A stretch of DNA of 64,000 bases from Flavobacterium sp. SM15 (GCF_022012335.1 NZ_JAKLTO010000002.1:248001-312000); one strand, 5' to 3'; shown: positions 8,207 to 18,907, counted from the first letter of the stretch. A program made the numbers and translations. Notes: generated from the sequence alone by a model not told the origin.

Positions 8207-9658
8207 ATGGAAAAGATTATCGAAGAAAACAAGCAAGGTACCAGCCTTGTAATGGAACAGAAAACGGAAAACCAAAAAAAGCTTTTCATTGAGAGCTACG
8301 GCTGTCAGATGAATTTCTCCGACAGCGAGATCGTGGCTTCCATTTTGGCGAATGAAGGATACAACACTACTCAGAATCTTGAAGAAGCTGATTTGGTATT
8401 GGTAAATACTTGTTCCATTCGCGATAAAGCAGAACAGACCGTTCGTAAACGTTTGGAGCAATATAACGCGATTAAAAAAATCAATCCCGGAATGAAAGTT
8501 GGCGTTTTAGGCTGTATGGCTGAACGTTTGAAAAGTAAGTTCCTTGAGGAAGAAAAAATCGTGGACATGGTTGTTGGACCAGATGCCTACAAAGACATTC
8601 CGAATCTTTTAAAAGATGTGGATGAAGGCCGTGATGCCATCAATGTAATTCTATCCAAAGACGAAACGTATGGTGATATTTCTCCTGTTCGTTTACAAAG
8701 TAACGGAGTAACCGCATTTGTTTCCATCACTCGTGGTTGTGATAATATGTGTACATTTTGCGTGGTTCCTTTTACACGCGGACGTGAGCGCAGCCGTGAT
8801 CCGCAATCTATTTTAGAGGAAATTCAGGATTTATGGAACCGAGGTTTTAAAGAAATCACCTTATTAGGGCAAAATGTAGACAGTTACCTTTGGTACGGTG
8901 GCGGTTTGAAAAAAGATTTCGAAAAAGCAACCGAAATGCAAAAGGCAACCGCAGTAGATTTCGCTCAGTTGTTAGACACTTGCGCAACTCAGTTTCCAAA
9001 AATGCGTTTTCGTTTCTCGACTTCTAACCCGCAAGACATGCATGTGGAAGTGATTGAAGTAATGGCTAAACACCACAACATCTGTAAATACATCCACTTA
9101 CCGGTACAATCGGGAAGCACAAGAATTTTAAAAGAAATGAACCGCCAGCACACCCGCGAAGAGTACATGGCGCTTGTTGATAAAATTTACGAAATCATTC
9201 CGGATATTTCCTTGTCACAAGATATGATTTCCGGTTTTCCTACTGAAACAGAAGAAGACCACCAGGATACTTTAAGTTTGATGAAGCATGTGAAATACGA
9301 TTTCGGATTCATGTTTGCTTACTCGGAAAGACCAGGTACTTTGGCCGCTCGAAAAATGGAAGATGATGTTCCGGAAGAAGTAAAGAAACGCCGTTTGAAT
9401 GAAATCATTGATTTGCAACAAAAAACATCTTTAGAGCGCGCGCAGCGTTTTATCGGACAAACCGTTGAAATTTTGGTTGAAAAAGAATCCAAACGTTCCG
9501 ATGCACACTGGAGCGGAAGAAACTCTCAAAATACGGTAGCGGTTTTCCCTAAAGAAAATTACAAACCGGGCGATTTCGTCTTGGTAAAAATCAGCGATTG
9601 TACTTCGGCAACTCTTATAGGTGAAGCTATAGGATATGCGACCGAAATGCAAAGCTAA
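8207..9658 (+). CDS. miaB: tRNA-2-methylthio-N6-dimethylallyladenosine synthase MiaB
   Basis: The 483-residue radical-SAM enzyme adds the methylthio group to i6A37 of tRNAs reading UNN codons. The N-terminal UPF0004 domain holds the first iron-sulfur cysteines (GCQMNFSDSE and NTCSIR motifs). The radical-SAM triad is Cys178, Cys182 and Cys185 in TRGCDNMCTFC, and a TRAM RNA-binding domain closes the protein. Length and motif order are those of MiaB rather than MtaB or RimO. A second ATG lies 14 codons downstream of the first; the first was kept because it follows the predicted promoter with a short leader. A sigma-54-activator gene begins 44 bp downstream with no terminator, so read-through is likely. 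Confidence 0.95.
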   Translation: MEKIIEENKQGTSLVMEQKTENQKKLFIESYGCQMNFSDSEIVASILANEGYNTTQNLEEADLVLVNTCSIRDKAEQTVRKRLEQYNAIKKINPGMKVGVLGCMAERLKSKFLEEEKIVDMVVGPDAYKDIPNLLKDVDEGRDAINVILSKDETYGDISPVRLQSNGVTAFVSITRGCDNMCTFCVVPFTRGRERSRDPQSILEEIQDLWNRGFKEITLLGQNVDSYLWYGGGLKKDFEKATEMQKATAVDFAQLLDTCATQFPKMRFRFSTSNPQDMHVEVIEVMAKHHNICKYIHLPVQSGSTRILKEMNRQHTREEYMALVDKIYEIIPDISLSQDMISGFPTETEEDHQDTLSLMKHVKYDFGFMFAYSERPGTLAARKMEDDVPEEVKKRRLNEIIDLQQKTSLERAQRFIGQTVEILVEKESKRSDAHWSGRNSQNTVAVFPKENYKPGDFVLVKISDCTSATLIGEAIGYATEMQS

Positions 9659-9702
9659 ATCACTAAACAAACAGAACTTATAAAGTAAGTTCATAAGATA
9701 TA

Positions 9703-10965
9703 ATGGAATCTGTTCAAGCCATAAAACAACGTTTTGAGATCATCGGAAACGATGCAAAACTCAACCGCGCCATTGAAAAAGCCATTCAAGTGGCCCCTAC
9801 CGATATTTCCGTATTGGTAACGGGAGAAAGTGGTGTTGGTAAAGAAAGTATTCCGAAAATCATTCATTCGCTTTCCCACAGAAAACACGGAAAATACATT
9901 GCTGTAAACTGTGGAGCGATTCCGGAAGGAACCATAGACAGTGAATTGTTCGGACATGAAAAAGGATCGTTTACCGGAGCCACTTCCACTCGCGAGGGTT
10001 ATTTTGAAGTAGCCGATGGCGGAACGATTTTCTTAGATGAAGTTGGAGAATTACCACTAACCACTCAAGTACGCTTACTGCGTGTTTTGGAAAACGGAGA
10101 ATTCATCAAAGTAGGTTCCTCTCAAGTTCAAAAAACCAACGTACGCATTGTGGCAGCCACCAACGTCCAAATGCAGGAGGCAATTGAAAAAGGAAAATTC
10201 CGTGAAGATTTGTACTATCGTTTAAGTACGGTTGAAATCGGATTACCTCCACTTCGCGACAGAAAAGATGACATTCATTTACTGTTTCGAAAATTTGCTT
10301 CTGATTTTGCCCACAAATACAAAATGCCCCCAATCAAACTGGAGGACAATGCCGTTGAGTACCTTATAAAATACCGTTGGAGCGGAAACATCCGTCAGTT
10401 GCGCAACGTAGCCGAACAAATCTCAGTTTTGGAAACCAACCGCGATATCTCCCTCAACACTTTAGCCTCCTATTTACCTTTAGAAGGTACTAATTTACCT
10501 TCCGTAATTGGTAAAAAAACGGAAAGTGATTTCAGTTCTGAAAGGGAAATCCTCTACAAAATCCTTTTCGATATGAAGAGTGATTTGAACGACTTGAAAA
10601 AACTGACGCTGGATTTAATGCAAAGCGGCAACATCAAAAATGTTCAGGAAACCAACAAAAATCTGATCCAGCGCATTTACGGCCAAAAAGAAGAAACTGA
10701 AATTCCTTTTGAAGAACCTTCGCTAAATGCAATTCCGGTTCAAAACCAAGAGCACCTTCAGGAAGAATTTGAAGATGAAGACGATCAGAATTATCTTTTT
10801 GCAGAAACCGTTGAAGAGGAAGACTCACTTCGTTTAGACGAAAAAGAAATCGAACTCATTAAAAAAGCCTTGGAGCGCAACAAAGGAAAACGAAAAGCCG
10901 CAGCGGACGAATTGGGAATTTCCGAAAGAACACTTTACAGAAAGATAAAACAATTTGATTTATAG
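9703..10965 (+). CDS. Sigma-54-dependent transcriptional activator without sensor domain
   Basis: The 420-residue protein is an AAA+ enhancer-binding activator. The Walker A motif GESGVGKE is at residues 41-48, and the sigma-54 contact loop reads GSFTGA (88-93) instead of the usual GAFTGA. A Walker B-like FLDEVGEL and an arginine-finger region follow. After an acidic linker (about 270-375) the C-terminus is a Fis-type helix-turn-helix. There is no receiver, GAF or PAS domain in front of the AAA+ core, so its activity must be set by level, by a partner or by the linker. It is followed within 22 bp by lptE. Its targets are not evident. Confidence 0.9.
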   Translation: MESVQAIKQRFEIIGNDAKLNRAIEKAIQVAPTDISVLVTGESGVGKESIPKIIHSLSHRKHGKYIAVNCGAIPEGTIDSELFGHEKGSFTGATSTREGYFEVADGGTIFLDEVGELPLTTQVRLLRVLENGEFIKVGSSQVQKTNVRIVAATNVQMQEAIEKGKFREDLYYRLSTVEIGLPPLRDRKDDIHLLFRKFASDFAHKYKMPPIKLEDNAVEYLIKYRWSGNIRQLRNVAEQISVLETNRDISLNTLASYLPLEGTNLPSVIGKKTESDFSSEREILYKILFDMKSDLNDLKKLTLDLMQSGNIKNVQETNKNLIQRIYGQKEETEIPFEEPSLNAIPVQNQEHLQEEFEDEDDQNYLFAETVEEEDSLRLDEKEIELIKKALERNKGKRKAAADELGISERTLYRKIKQFDL

Positions 10966-10987
10966 TATATTTGGATTTTAAAATCAG

Positions 10988-11491
10988 ATGAAACACATAA
11001 AATACCTTCTTGCCTTATTGGTTTTCGTTAGCTTAAACAGCTGTTCGTACTATAATTTTACGGGAGCAAAACCGGTTAATGCAAAAACCTTTCAGGTAAA
11101 TTACTTTCAAAATAACGCCGCGCTTATCGAACCGGGAATTGAACGAACCTTTACCCTTGAATTGCAAAAAATCCTTCAAAACCAGACCAATCTGAACTTA
11201 ACTAATTCGGGTGGTGATTTGGTTTACGAAGGCGAAATTACCGATTACCGCATTACGCCAATGACCGCTACTGCCGATCAACAAGCAGCACAAAACCGCT
11301 TGTCAATAACCGTAAATGTTCGTTTTTCCAACAGAAACAAACCGGAAGACGACTTCGAGAAACGCTTTTCGTTCTACCATGACTTTTCCGGATCGGAACA
11401 GCTTGTTGGCTCAAGACTTACCGATGCTTTAGACGAGATATTTACCAGAATCACTCAAGATATTTTCAATGCTTCGTTAGCCAAATGGTAA
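10988..11491 (+). CDS. lptE: LPS-assembly lipoprotein LptE
   Basis: The 167-residue protein has a lipoprotein signal with a Leu-Asn-Ser-Cys lipobox near residue 19, then a small alpha/beta fold like the Bacteroidota LptE family. LptE plugs the LptD barrel, which inserts lipopolysaccharide in the outer membrane. It sits 22 bp after the sigma-54-activator gene and about 29 bp before the TPR gene in the same direction, so an operon is likely. The family is divergent; the call rests on length, lipobox and this gene order, which I recall as usual in flavobacteria. Confidence 0.8.
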   Translation: MKHIKYLLALLVFVSLNSCSYYNFTGAKPVNAKTFQVNYFQNNAALIEPGIERTFTLELQKILQNQTNLNLTNSGGDLVYEGEITDYRITPMTATADQQAAQNRLSITVNVRFSNRNKPEDDFEKRFSFYHDFSGSEQLVGSRLTDALDEIFTRITQDIFNASLAKW

Positions 11492-11520
11492 ACAGTATTT
11501 TGTAAATTAAACCGATCAAT

Positions 11521-12423
11521 TTGAACGTAACTGATTTGACATACCTGATTAACAAACCTGATTCAATAAACGGGAAGCAAACCATTGAACTGGAAACAGT
11601 TTTAATGGAATTTCCTTATTTTCAGGCCGCAAGAGCATTGCACCTGAAAGGACTTTTCAACCAGAACAGTTTTCGTTACAATCAGGAATTGAAAAAAACC
11701 GCGGCCTACACAACCGACCGTAGCGTTCTTTTCGAATTCATCACATCGGAAGGTTTTACCTCAATTCAGCAATCCTTTTTAGAGGAAAAAGAAGCTGCGA
11801 TCAATGACATCATTGTCAATCAGTACAAAATTGTAGTTTCGGATAAAATCGAAGTACAGCCGAAAATAAACCCTTTGGAACAATCCATTCTTTCTTCCAT
11901 TCAAATTGCGGAACCCGAAATTCCCACAGAAGAGGAAAAACCAATTGCTAAACCTATCGAAATTAAAGACGAACCCGTTTTTACTTCCGAGAACATTCCA
12001 ACGATTGAAGAAAAACTTGAAATTGGCAAACCGCTTGAATTTTCAAAAGAGGAAAAACACTCATTCCAGGAATGGCTGCAATTGGCAAAATTCAGCCCGA
12101 TTGATCGTGAAAACAAACCAATTGAGCCGGAAATCGATCAGGAAAAACAGAAAAAAATTGATTTGATTGATAAATTCATAGAGAGCAATCCTAAAATTGT
12201 TCCGGTAAAAAATGCTCCGGTAACCCCTATTAATATTGAGAAATCTACTCAAGACAACACTTACTTGATGACCGAAACTTTAGCCAAAGTATATCTTGAG
12301 CAAAAAAAATATCAGAAAGCCATACAAGCTTATGAAATTTTAATTTTGAAATATCCAGAAAAAAGTAGTTTCTTTGCAGACCGAATTTCGGATATTAGAC
12401 TTTTACAGCAAAATAATAATTAA
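11521..12423 (+). CDS. TPR-containing protein with TTG start, function unknown
   Basis: The 300-residue protein has no signal peptide or membrane helix. The N-terminal 100 residues look helical. The middle (about 120-240) is low-complexity and rich in Pro, Glu and Lys, and a single tetratricopeptide-like repeat is recognisable near the C-terminus (KVYLEQKKYQKAIQAYE). The start codon is TTG; no upstream ATG in frame is available after the lptE stop, and the following residues fit a natural N-terminus. It lies between lptE and secG, so an envelope-related role is possible but only inferred. Confidence 0.7.
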   Translation: MNVTDLTYLINKPDSINGKQTIELETVLMEFPYFQAARALHLKGLFNQNSFRYNQELKKTAAYTTDRSVLFEFITSEGFTSIQQSFLEEKEAAINDIIVNQYKIVVSDKIEVQPKINPLEQSILSSIQIAEPEIPTEEEKPIAKPIEIKDEPVFTSENIPTIEEKLEIGKPLEFSKEEKHSFQEWLQLAKFSPIDRENKPIEPEIDQEKQKKIDLIDKFIESNPKIVPVKNAPVTPINIEKSTQDNTYLMTETLAKVYLEQKKYQKAIQAYEILILKYPEKSSFFADRISDIRLLQQNNN

Positions 12424-12435
12424 AGATTTAAGAAT

Positions 12436-12813
12436 ATGTTTTCAATTTTTTTAGTGTTAATCACAATCGTATGTTTTTTACTTGTAGTAGTAGTTATGGT
12501 ACAAAACCCTAAAGGAGGCGGTTTATCTTCTTCTATCGGTGGATCACAAATGATGGGTGGTGTACAGAAAACAAATGATTTCTTAGACAAGAGCACTTGG
12601 ACTTTAGCAGGTACACTAATTGCCTTAATCTTATTATCAAGCTTAAGCTTCACAGGAACTTTAAGCGACAATGGTTCTAAATTAATCGACAATTCTGCTG
12701 CAGCTCCGGCTCCAACAACAGCTCCGGCTCCAGCAGCAACTGATGCTAAAAAAGAAACTCCAGCTACAACTGATGCGGCACAACCTGCTGCAACGGAAGA
12801 AGCAAAAAAATAA
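12436..12813 (+). CDS. secG: Preprotein translocase subunit SecG
   Basis: The 125-residue protein has two membrane helices (about residues 3-22 and 55-73) separated by the family motif VQNPKGGGLSSSIGG. SecG is the small accessory subunit of the SecYEG channel. The C-terminal 40 residues are an Ala/Pro/Thr-rich tail, common in Bacteroidota. It ends a co-directional run with lptE and the TPR gene and is followed by a strong terminator hairpin. Confidence 0.95.
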   Translation: MFSIFLVLITIVCFLLVVVVMVQNPKGGGLSSSIGGSQMMGGVQKTNDFLDKSTWTLAGTLIALILLSSLSFTGTLSDNGSKLIDNSAAAPAPTTAPAPAATDAKKETPATTDAAQPAATEEAKK

Positions 12814-12832
12814 CAACAAGCATTAGCTTTTT

Positions 12833-12864
12833 AAAATGCCAGCCTGTCAGTGCTGGCATTTTTA
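12833..12864 (+). terminator. Intrinsic terminator after secG
   Basis: Arms AAAATGCCAGC (12833-12843) and GCTGGCATTTT (12852-12862) pair perfectly around an 8-nt loop and run into a T tract. Confidence 0.85.
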
Positions 12865-12869
12865 TTTAG

Positions 12870-12877
12870 TAAATTTG
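12870..12877 (+). promoter_or_regulatory. Possible -7 element for groES-groEL
   Basis: TAAATTTG matches TAnnTTTG, about 75 bp before groES, but no TTG is found at the right distance. No CIRCE-type inverted repeat (TTAGCACTC/GAGTGCTAA) is present before groES. Confidence 0.3.
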
Positions 12878-12952
12878 TCAGTTTAAAGGTCTTGGCATAA
12901 TTTCTGAAAAAAAACAAGACATCAAATTAATAATAACATAAAGCATATAATT

Positions 12953-14871
<1,919 letters not shown>

Positions 14872-14895
14872 TTTCATCAAACTATATACAACGAA

Positions 14896-14929
14896 AAAAC
14901 CCCGAAAGTAACTTTCGGGGTTTTCTTTT
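14896..14929. terminator. Bidirectional terminator between groEL and the DUF2490 gene
   Basis: Arms AAAACCCCGAAAG (14896-14908) and CTTTCGGGGTTTT (14912-14924) surround a 3-nt loop. T tracts on both strands let it end both convergent transcripts; the DUF2490 stop codon abuts it. Confidence 0.9.
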
Positions 14930-15698
14930 ACACTTTCTTTTTATACCAGTCGAAAGTGGTTAGGTACGAAATTCGAACCGTTGGATTACTTTCCTGAATT
15001 GTATTTCCATAATTCCAGATATTTTGATGAATATAAGACAACTGTAACTGGTGCTGCGAATTGAAATTGTAACCAAGACCGGCAATAACACGATTTTGGT
15101 TAAACAACGTCTTTCCGGCATTCGAACCAATATTTAAGAACATTTCATCTCCTAAAAACCCGGACAACTTCGTTTGATTGTCTTTTTTCAACAAAGGATA
15201 GTTTACCAAAAACATATAACGAAGACGATTTCTGTACTCGTAACGATCGATTTCATAATCCGCGGAAACAGCATCGTATTTAGCAATTCCCACAAATCGA
15301 TTTTCGTCGCGCAAGCGGTGGGTGAGTTTAAAATCACCGGAATTGTGGATATAAGTTCCCTGAATCCAGACATGATCTTCCGGAATATCGGTCTTATTCA
15401 TCGCCGGATCCCCATAAGAATAGGTATTGTAATGGCTGTAACCAATACTACCCGCAAACTTTTTTGTAAACTGATACTCTATCGAAGGGCGCACAAACCA
15501 CTGCTGTTTTTCTGAGAAACCGTCAGCATAACGCATCGTCGCTTCAAAAGTAAGGGACAATTTTTCGTTCAACTTATTTTTGCCTACATAATGAAACCAA
15601 ACATCATTATTTTGGCTTTTGACAGCTTGTGCATTAAGAGAAAACACTGAAAGAACGCAGAGTAAAAGAACTAAAAAATTAGGCTTATACAACATCAC
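14928..15698 (-). CDS. DUF2490 family outer-membrane beta-barrel-like protein
   Basis: The 256-residue product has a signal peptide of about 25 residues (ending near LNAQA) and a body of alternating aromatic and polar residues ending in a charged C-terminus, typical of an outer-membrane barrel. The sequence matches the DUF2490 family, with an early DVWFHYVGKNKLN-like segment. The role of the family is not established. It is downstream of the HMA gene but separated from it by a terminator, so it is probably its own unit. Confidence 0.75.
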   Translation of the reverse strand: MMLYKPNFLVLLLCVLSVFSLNAQAVKSQNNDVWFHYVGKNKLNEKLSLTFEATMRYADGFSEKQQWFVRPSIEYQFTKKFAGSIGYSHYNTYSYGDPAMNKTDIPEDHVWIQGTYIHNSGDFKLTHRLRDENRFVGIAKYDAVSADYEIDRYEYRNRLRYMFLVNYPLLKKDNQTKLSGFLGDEMFLNIGSNAGKTLFNQNRVIAGLGYNFNSQHQLQLSYIHQNIWNYGNTIQESNPTVRISYLTTFDWYKKKV

Positions 15699-15760
15699 TA
15701 TTGATTTAAGAGATTATCACTTTTACAAAAATATCCTCGACCGAAGAAACCACCATAAAA

Positions 15761-15783
15761 AAATCCGCCTTTAAGACGGATTT
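15761..15783 (-). terminator. Terminator after the HMA protein gene
   Basis: AAATCCG (15761-15767) and CGGATTT (15777-15783) pair; on the minus strand the stem is followed by a run of seven T. It would end the HYC_CC_PP-TonB-HMA transcript. Confidence 0.75.
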
Positions 15784-15789
15784 AACATT

Positions 15790-16131
15790 CTAATTTCTAT
15801 CGTACTGGCAACACCCGTGAAGACTGTTGTACTCGGCTTCGGTTGCTTTTACCTCTTTAGTATCGTGACCTGCTTTTGCAATTGCTTTGGATACATCTGT
15901 GGAAGAACATTTCTGCTCGTTATACACCAAATGCAACATTTGATCATCCGAATGCCACACTGCAGATTTCACTCCAGGAACAGAATACGCTGCTTTTTCA
16001 ATGCGCTTTTTACACATTTCGCAGTTGCCTTTTACCTCAACATCGACTTTAGCGTTTTTGTTCTTTTTTTCTTGTGCCTGAACTGCAAATCCGAAAAGGG
16101 AAACTAACAGCACTATTATTATTTTTCTCAT
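15790..16131 (-). CDS. Exported heavy-metal-associated (HMA) domain protein
   Basis: The 113-residue protein has a signal peptide of about 19 residues (ending in Gln-Ala-Gln) and an HMA fold with the metal-binding pair Cys-Glu-Met-Cys (C37 and C40). The C-terminus carries another Cys-Cys pair (LHGCC). Such domains bind Cu(I) or similar soft metals, so this may be a periplasmic metal chaperone. It starts 22 bp after the TonB receptor gene and is likely in the same operon, the last gene before a terminator. The metal is not determined by sequence. Confidence 0.85.
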   Translation of the reverse strand: MRKIIIVLLVSLFGFAVQAQEKKNKNAKVDVEVKGNCEMCKKRIEKAAYSVPGVKSAVWHSDDQMLHLVYNEQKCSSTDVSKAIAKAGHDTKEVKATEAEYNSLHGCCQYDRN

Positions 16132-16153
16132 TTTATATTGATTTTAAAGTTGG

Positions 16154-18394
16154 TTATTTAATTTTATAACGGATGCCCGCATAATACATCTGCCCGAAAA
16201 CTGGTGCATAGATCATTGAACTATCAAAATACGGACCAAACGGATCGTTAGACCCCAAGATAGCATTTTTTTGTTTGTAATTTCCAATATTCTCCCCTCC
16301 TACGTATGCTTCAAAAAAACTTGAAAAAGTTCTTGTAATTTGCGTATTCATCACTGAAAAAGGATTCGAGAACTCTTTTAAACGATACGGCTCCGGATTG
16401 GAATTCGTGTTAGGCAAACGCTGTTTTCCCATCCAATTGTAGGTAAAATCGAATTTCCATTGCTGACCTTTTTCTTTGATGTGCGTTTCGTAAGCCAAAT
16501 TGGTAAAGAAACGGTGTTTCGCCTGCAACGGTCGCTCCAAAGTTCCACTTAAATAATCTGTACGGATATCGTAGAATTTATAAGCGGTACGAACAGTTAA
16601 ATGCGTCATCAAATCTACATTGAAATCAATCTGTAAACTATTGGCAAACGATTTTCCGTCTAAATTATGAAACACCACCTGCTGCGGGCTGTAATCCAAA
16701 TCCACAACGGCCTGATTCTGAAAATCGGTACGGTAATAATCAAAAGCGATTTCCGATTTTTTCCCGAACAACTGAAAACTCTGCGAAAAGCTCAAACCGT
16801 AATTCCAGGCAATCTCCGGATCCAAACCATAAATTTTCCCATCACTATTTAACACCGAAAAAGCTCTTGAAGTCGCAAAAAGATTCTGGTTTTCGGCAAA
16901 GATGTTCGCACTGCGTTTTCCTCGACCCACCGAAGCTCTAATCACCGCTTTTTCCCAAGGATTATAACGTACGTGGATTCTCGGAGTAAAAAAAGCGCCT
17001 AAGCGGTTGTGCAAATCAAAACGTCCTCCAGCAACCAAACTAAAATTAGTGGTATTATCGTAAGTATATTCGAAGAATGCCCCAACCGAATTATCGCGAC
17101 GACTAACATCTACCGGAAGTCCAACCTTTACAAATTCGTTATAATCGTCGGAAGTAAAATTCAAACCGGTTGCGAATTTATTTAAAGTATTGCTGATAAT
17201 CGAGTTGTAAATAAGGTTCGAATAAAAACTGTTCTGTTGGATGTTGTACTGGTTCAAGCCGAAATACGATTCCTGCTTATGATAATTGAAGGAATTTTGA
17301 AAACCGATACTTTTCCAGGGTGTATCCGGAAACACAAACCCAATTTTCGAAGACATTTCCAATTTATCGGTATTAATTTCCGAACCCCAATGATTGGTCG
17401 TCAATTTATCTCGGTCTTTATCGAAGTCTTTCTGACCGGTTTGCTTTTCGTCTTTCATATAACGAACGTTCAGAAAACTCACCCAGCCTTTTTCCAGATT
17501 ATTATACTGCCAACGGTTCATTACATTGATCTGTTTCCCAAGCGGATTGTCTAAAAAACCGTCATTGTTCATATCGTTTTTAGAAACACGTGTATTTCCG
17601 TGCACAAATAAACTGCTGCTTAACTTATCCGTTATTTTTTTGTTGAAATGTGTGTTGAGCTCAAAACGGCTGTCCGTCGAACCATAAGCATTCAAATAAA
17701 AAGGAATATCGTTAGCCGGCTTGATCAGTTCGGTATTGATTTGCCCGGAAATGCTTTCGTAGCCGTTTACCACACTTCCCGCGCCTTTTGTAATCTGAAT
17801 GCTTTCCACCCAAGTTCCCGGAATGAACGACAAACCGTAAGCTTGAGATGCTCCGCGAACCGAAGGAATATTTTCTTCCGCTATTAAAATATAAGGACTG
17901 GTTAGTCCTAGCATCTTAATTTGCTTGCTTCCGGAAATGGCATCGGAAAAATTTACGTCGATGGACGGATTGGTTTCAAAACTCTCGGAAAGATTACAAC
18001 AAGCCGCTTTCAGCAATTCTTTACTGCTCATGGTTTGTGTATTGAGTGTTTTCACATAAGAACGTTGAAGAGAATTGCGCTTAGCGTTCACCACAACTCC
18101 TTCCAAAGCTTTAGCCGCCTTTAACTGAACCGTGATGGTTTTAGATTCATGCACCATCACCATTTGGCTTTCATACCCTACATAACTGATCGTGATTTGG
18201 TGACTGCCCGGATTCATGGGTAATTCAAAATACCCTTTATCGTTGGTAGTTGTCCCTACAGTAGAATCGTTCCATTGTACTGTTGCACCCAGTAATGGGT
18301 TGTTTTTTTCGTCGGTTACGGTTCCCGACACTTTTTCCTGAGCTGATGCAACCTGAGCCATCAACACAAGAAAAAACATAAAATATTTATACAT
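16154..18394 (-). CDS. TonB-dependent receptor with carboxypeptidase-regulatory-like N-domain
   Basis: The 746-residue outer-membrane receptor has a signal peptide (1-18) and an N-terminal CarboxypepD_reg-like domain of about 80 residues (KVSGTVTDEKNNPL). The plug follows, with KSKQ-like and GYESISGQINTEL motifs and a Cys-Cys pair (AACCNLSESF) in the early plug, then a long barrel ending in aromatic residues (YYAGIRYKIK). TonB receptors import chelated metals or other ligands. Its neighbours (HYC_CC_PP protein upstream, HMA protein downstream) suggest a metal such as copper, but this is inferred from context. A long stem-loop lies directly before its start. Confidence 0.9.
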   Translation of the reverse strand: MYKYFMFFLVLMAQVASAQEKVSGTVTDEKNNPLLGATVQWNDSTVGTTTNDKGYFELPMNPGSHQITISYVGYESQMVMVHESKTITVQLKAAKALEGVVVNAKRNSLQRSYVKTLNTQTMSSKELLKAACCNLSESFETNPSIDVNFSDAISGSKQIKMLGLTSPYILIAEENIPSVRGASQAYGLSFIPGTWVESIQITKGAGSVVNGYESISGQINTELIKPANDIPFYLNAYGSTDSRFELNTHFNKKITDKLSSSLFVHGNTRVSKNDMNNDGFLDNPLGKQINVMNRWQYNNLEKGWVSFLNVRYMKDEKQTGQKDFDKDRDKLTTNHWGSEINTDKLEMSSKIGFVFPDTPWKSIGFQNSFNYHKQESYFGLNQYNIQQNSFYSNLIYNSIISNTLNKFATGLNFTSDDYNEFVKVGLPVDVSRRDNSVGAFFEYTYDNTTNFSLVAGGRFDLHNRLGAFFTPRIHVRYNPWEKAVIRASVGRGKRSANIFAENQNLFATSRAFSVLNSDGKIYGLDPEIAWNYGLSFSQSFQLFGKKSEIAFDYYRTDFQNQAVVDLDYSPQQVVFHNLDGKSFANSLQIDFNVDLMTHLTVRTAYKFYDIRTDYLSGTLERPLQAKHRFFTNLAYETHIKEKGQQWKFDFTYNWMGKQRLPNTNSNPEPYRLKEFSNPFSVMNTQITRTFSSFFEAYVGGENIGNYKQKNAILGSNDPFGPYFDSSMIYAPVFGQMYYAGIRYKIK

Positions 18395-18401
18395 GATTTT
18401 T

Positions 18402-18464
18402 GTTTTAATGTTTTCAATAGAAGTTCACTCCGAAGTGATTCAGAGTTGGAAAAAACATTAAAAC
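18402..18464 (-). other. Long stem-loop between the HYC_CC_PP gene and the TonB receptor start
   Basis: Arms GTTTTAATGTTTT (18402-18414) and AAAACATTAAAAC (18452-18464) are perfect 13-bp inverse complements. Inside, TCACT (18425-18429) and AGTGA (18434-18438) form a second hairpin. In the minus-strand mRNA the outer stem begins in the last codons of the upstream gene and ends 8 nt before the receptor's ATG, overlapping its ribosome-binding region. It may control translation or mRNA processing. No T tract follows, so it is not an ordinary terminator. Confidence 0.6.
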
Positions 18465-18889
18465 TGGTCGTAGAAAATATACTGGCAATAGAGTTTGTAG
18501 AGCGGCGGCGCATTGCTCCAACAATAAAATGACGGAGCGTCACCTTTAACTTCAACGTGTTCGATTGCTTCAAATGCAATTGGTTTCCAAGCATCGATAA
18601 ACGTAAAAGCGGCTAAATCAAGCTGAAAACTTTTTACGATTACTTCGTCGGAAATCGATTTTTTTAGGTCGATTTTATCGTTTGAACAACAACTGTCGTG
18701 TTCGTTAGAAGTAGCACAACAAGTATCTTCTTGCTCTACTTTCTGCTCCACACAGGGTTCGTATTTCTTATAATCCAATGAAACACCGGCCAGTTCACCA
18801 CCGCAATAATGCACATTAAAGGCCAAACCAACATTGGAAACCAATATCAGCATCGCCAGTACAAAACTTATGTGCTTATTTATTTTCAT
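18458..18889 (-). CDS. HYC_CC_PP family protein, Cys-rich exported protein
   Basis: The 143-residue protein has a signal peptide of about 23 residues, then His-Tyr-Cys (HYCGG), two Cys-Cys pairs (DTCCATSN and DSCCSND) and a C-terminal Pro-Pro motif (PPLYKLYCQY). These three signatures give the family its name; it occurs in Bacteroidota next to TonB receptors. The many Cys and His suggest metal binding in the periplasm. It is the first gene of the minus-strand cluster that continues with the TonB receptor and HMA protein, and has its own promoter candidate. The precise function is unknown. Confidence 0.85.
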   Translation of the reverse strand: MKINKHISFVLAMLILVSNVGLAFNVHYCGGELAGVSLDYKKYEPCVEQKVEQEDTCCATSNEHDSCCSNDKIDLKKSISDEVIVKSFQLDLAAFTFIDAWKPIAFEAIEHVEVKGDAPSFYCWSNAPPLYKLYCQYIFYDQF

Positions 18890-18907
18890 CTTTTATAAAA
18901 AACGAGT

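Noticed and set aside
12885..12905. Sigma-54-like TTGGCAT sequence before groES
   Set aside because: The -24 half is plausible, but the -12 half lacks the TTGC motif at the right distance.
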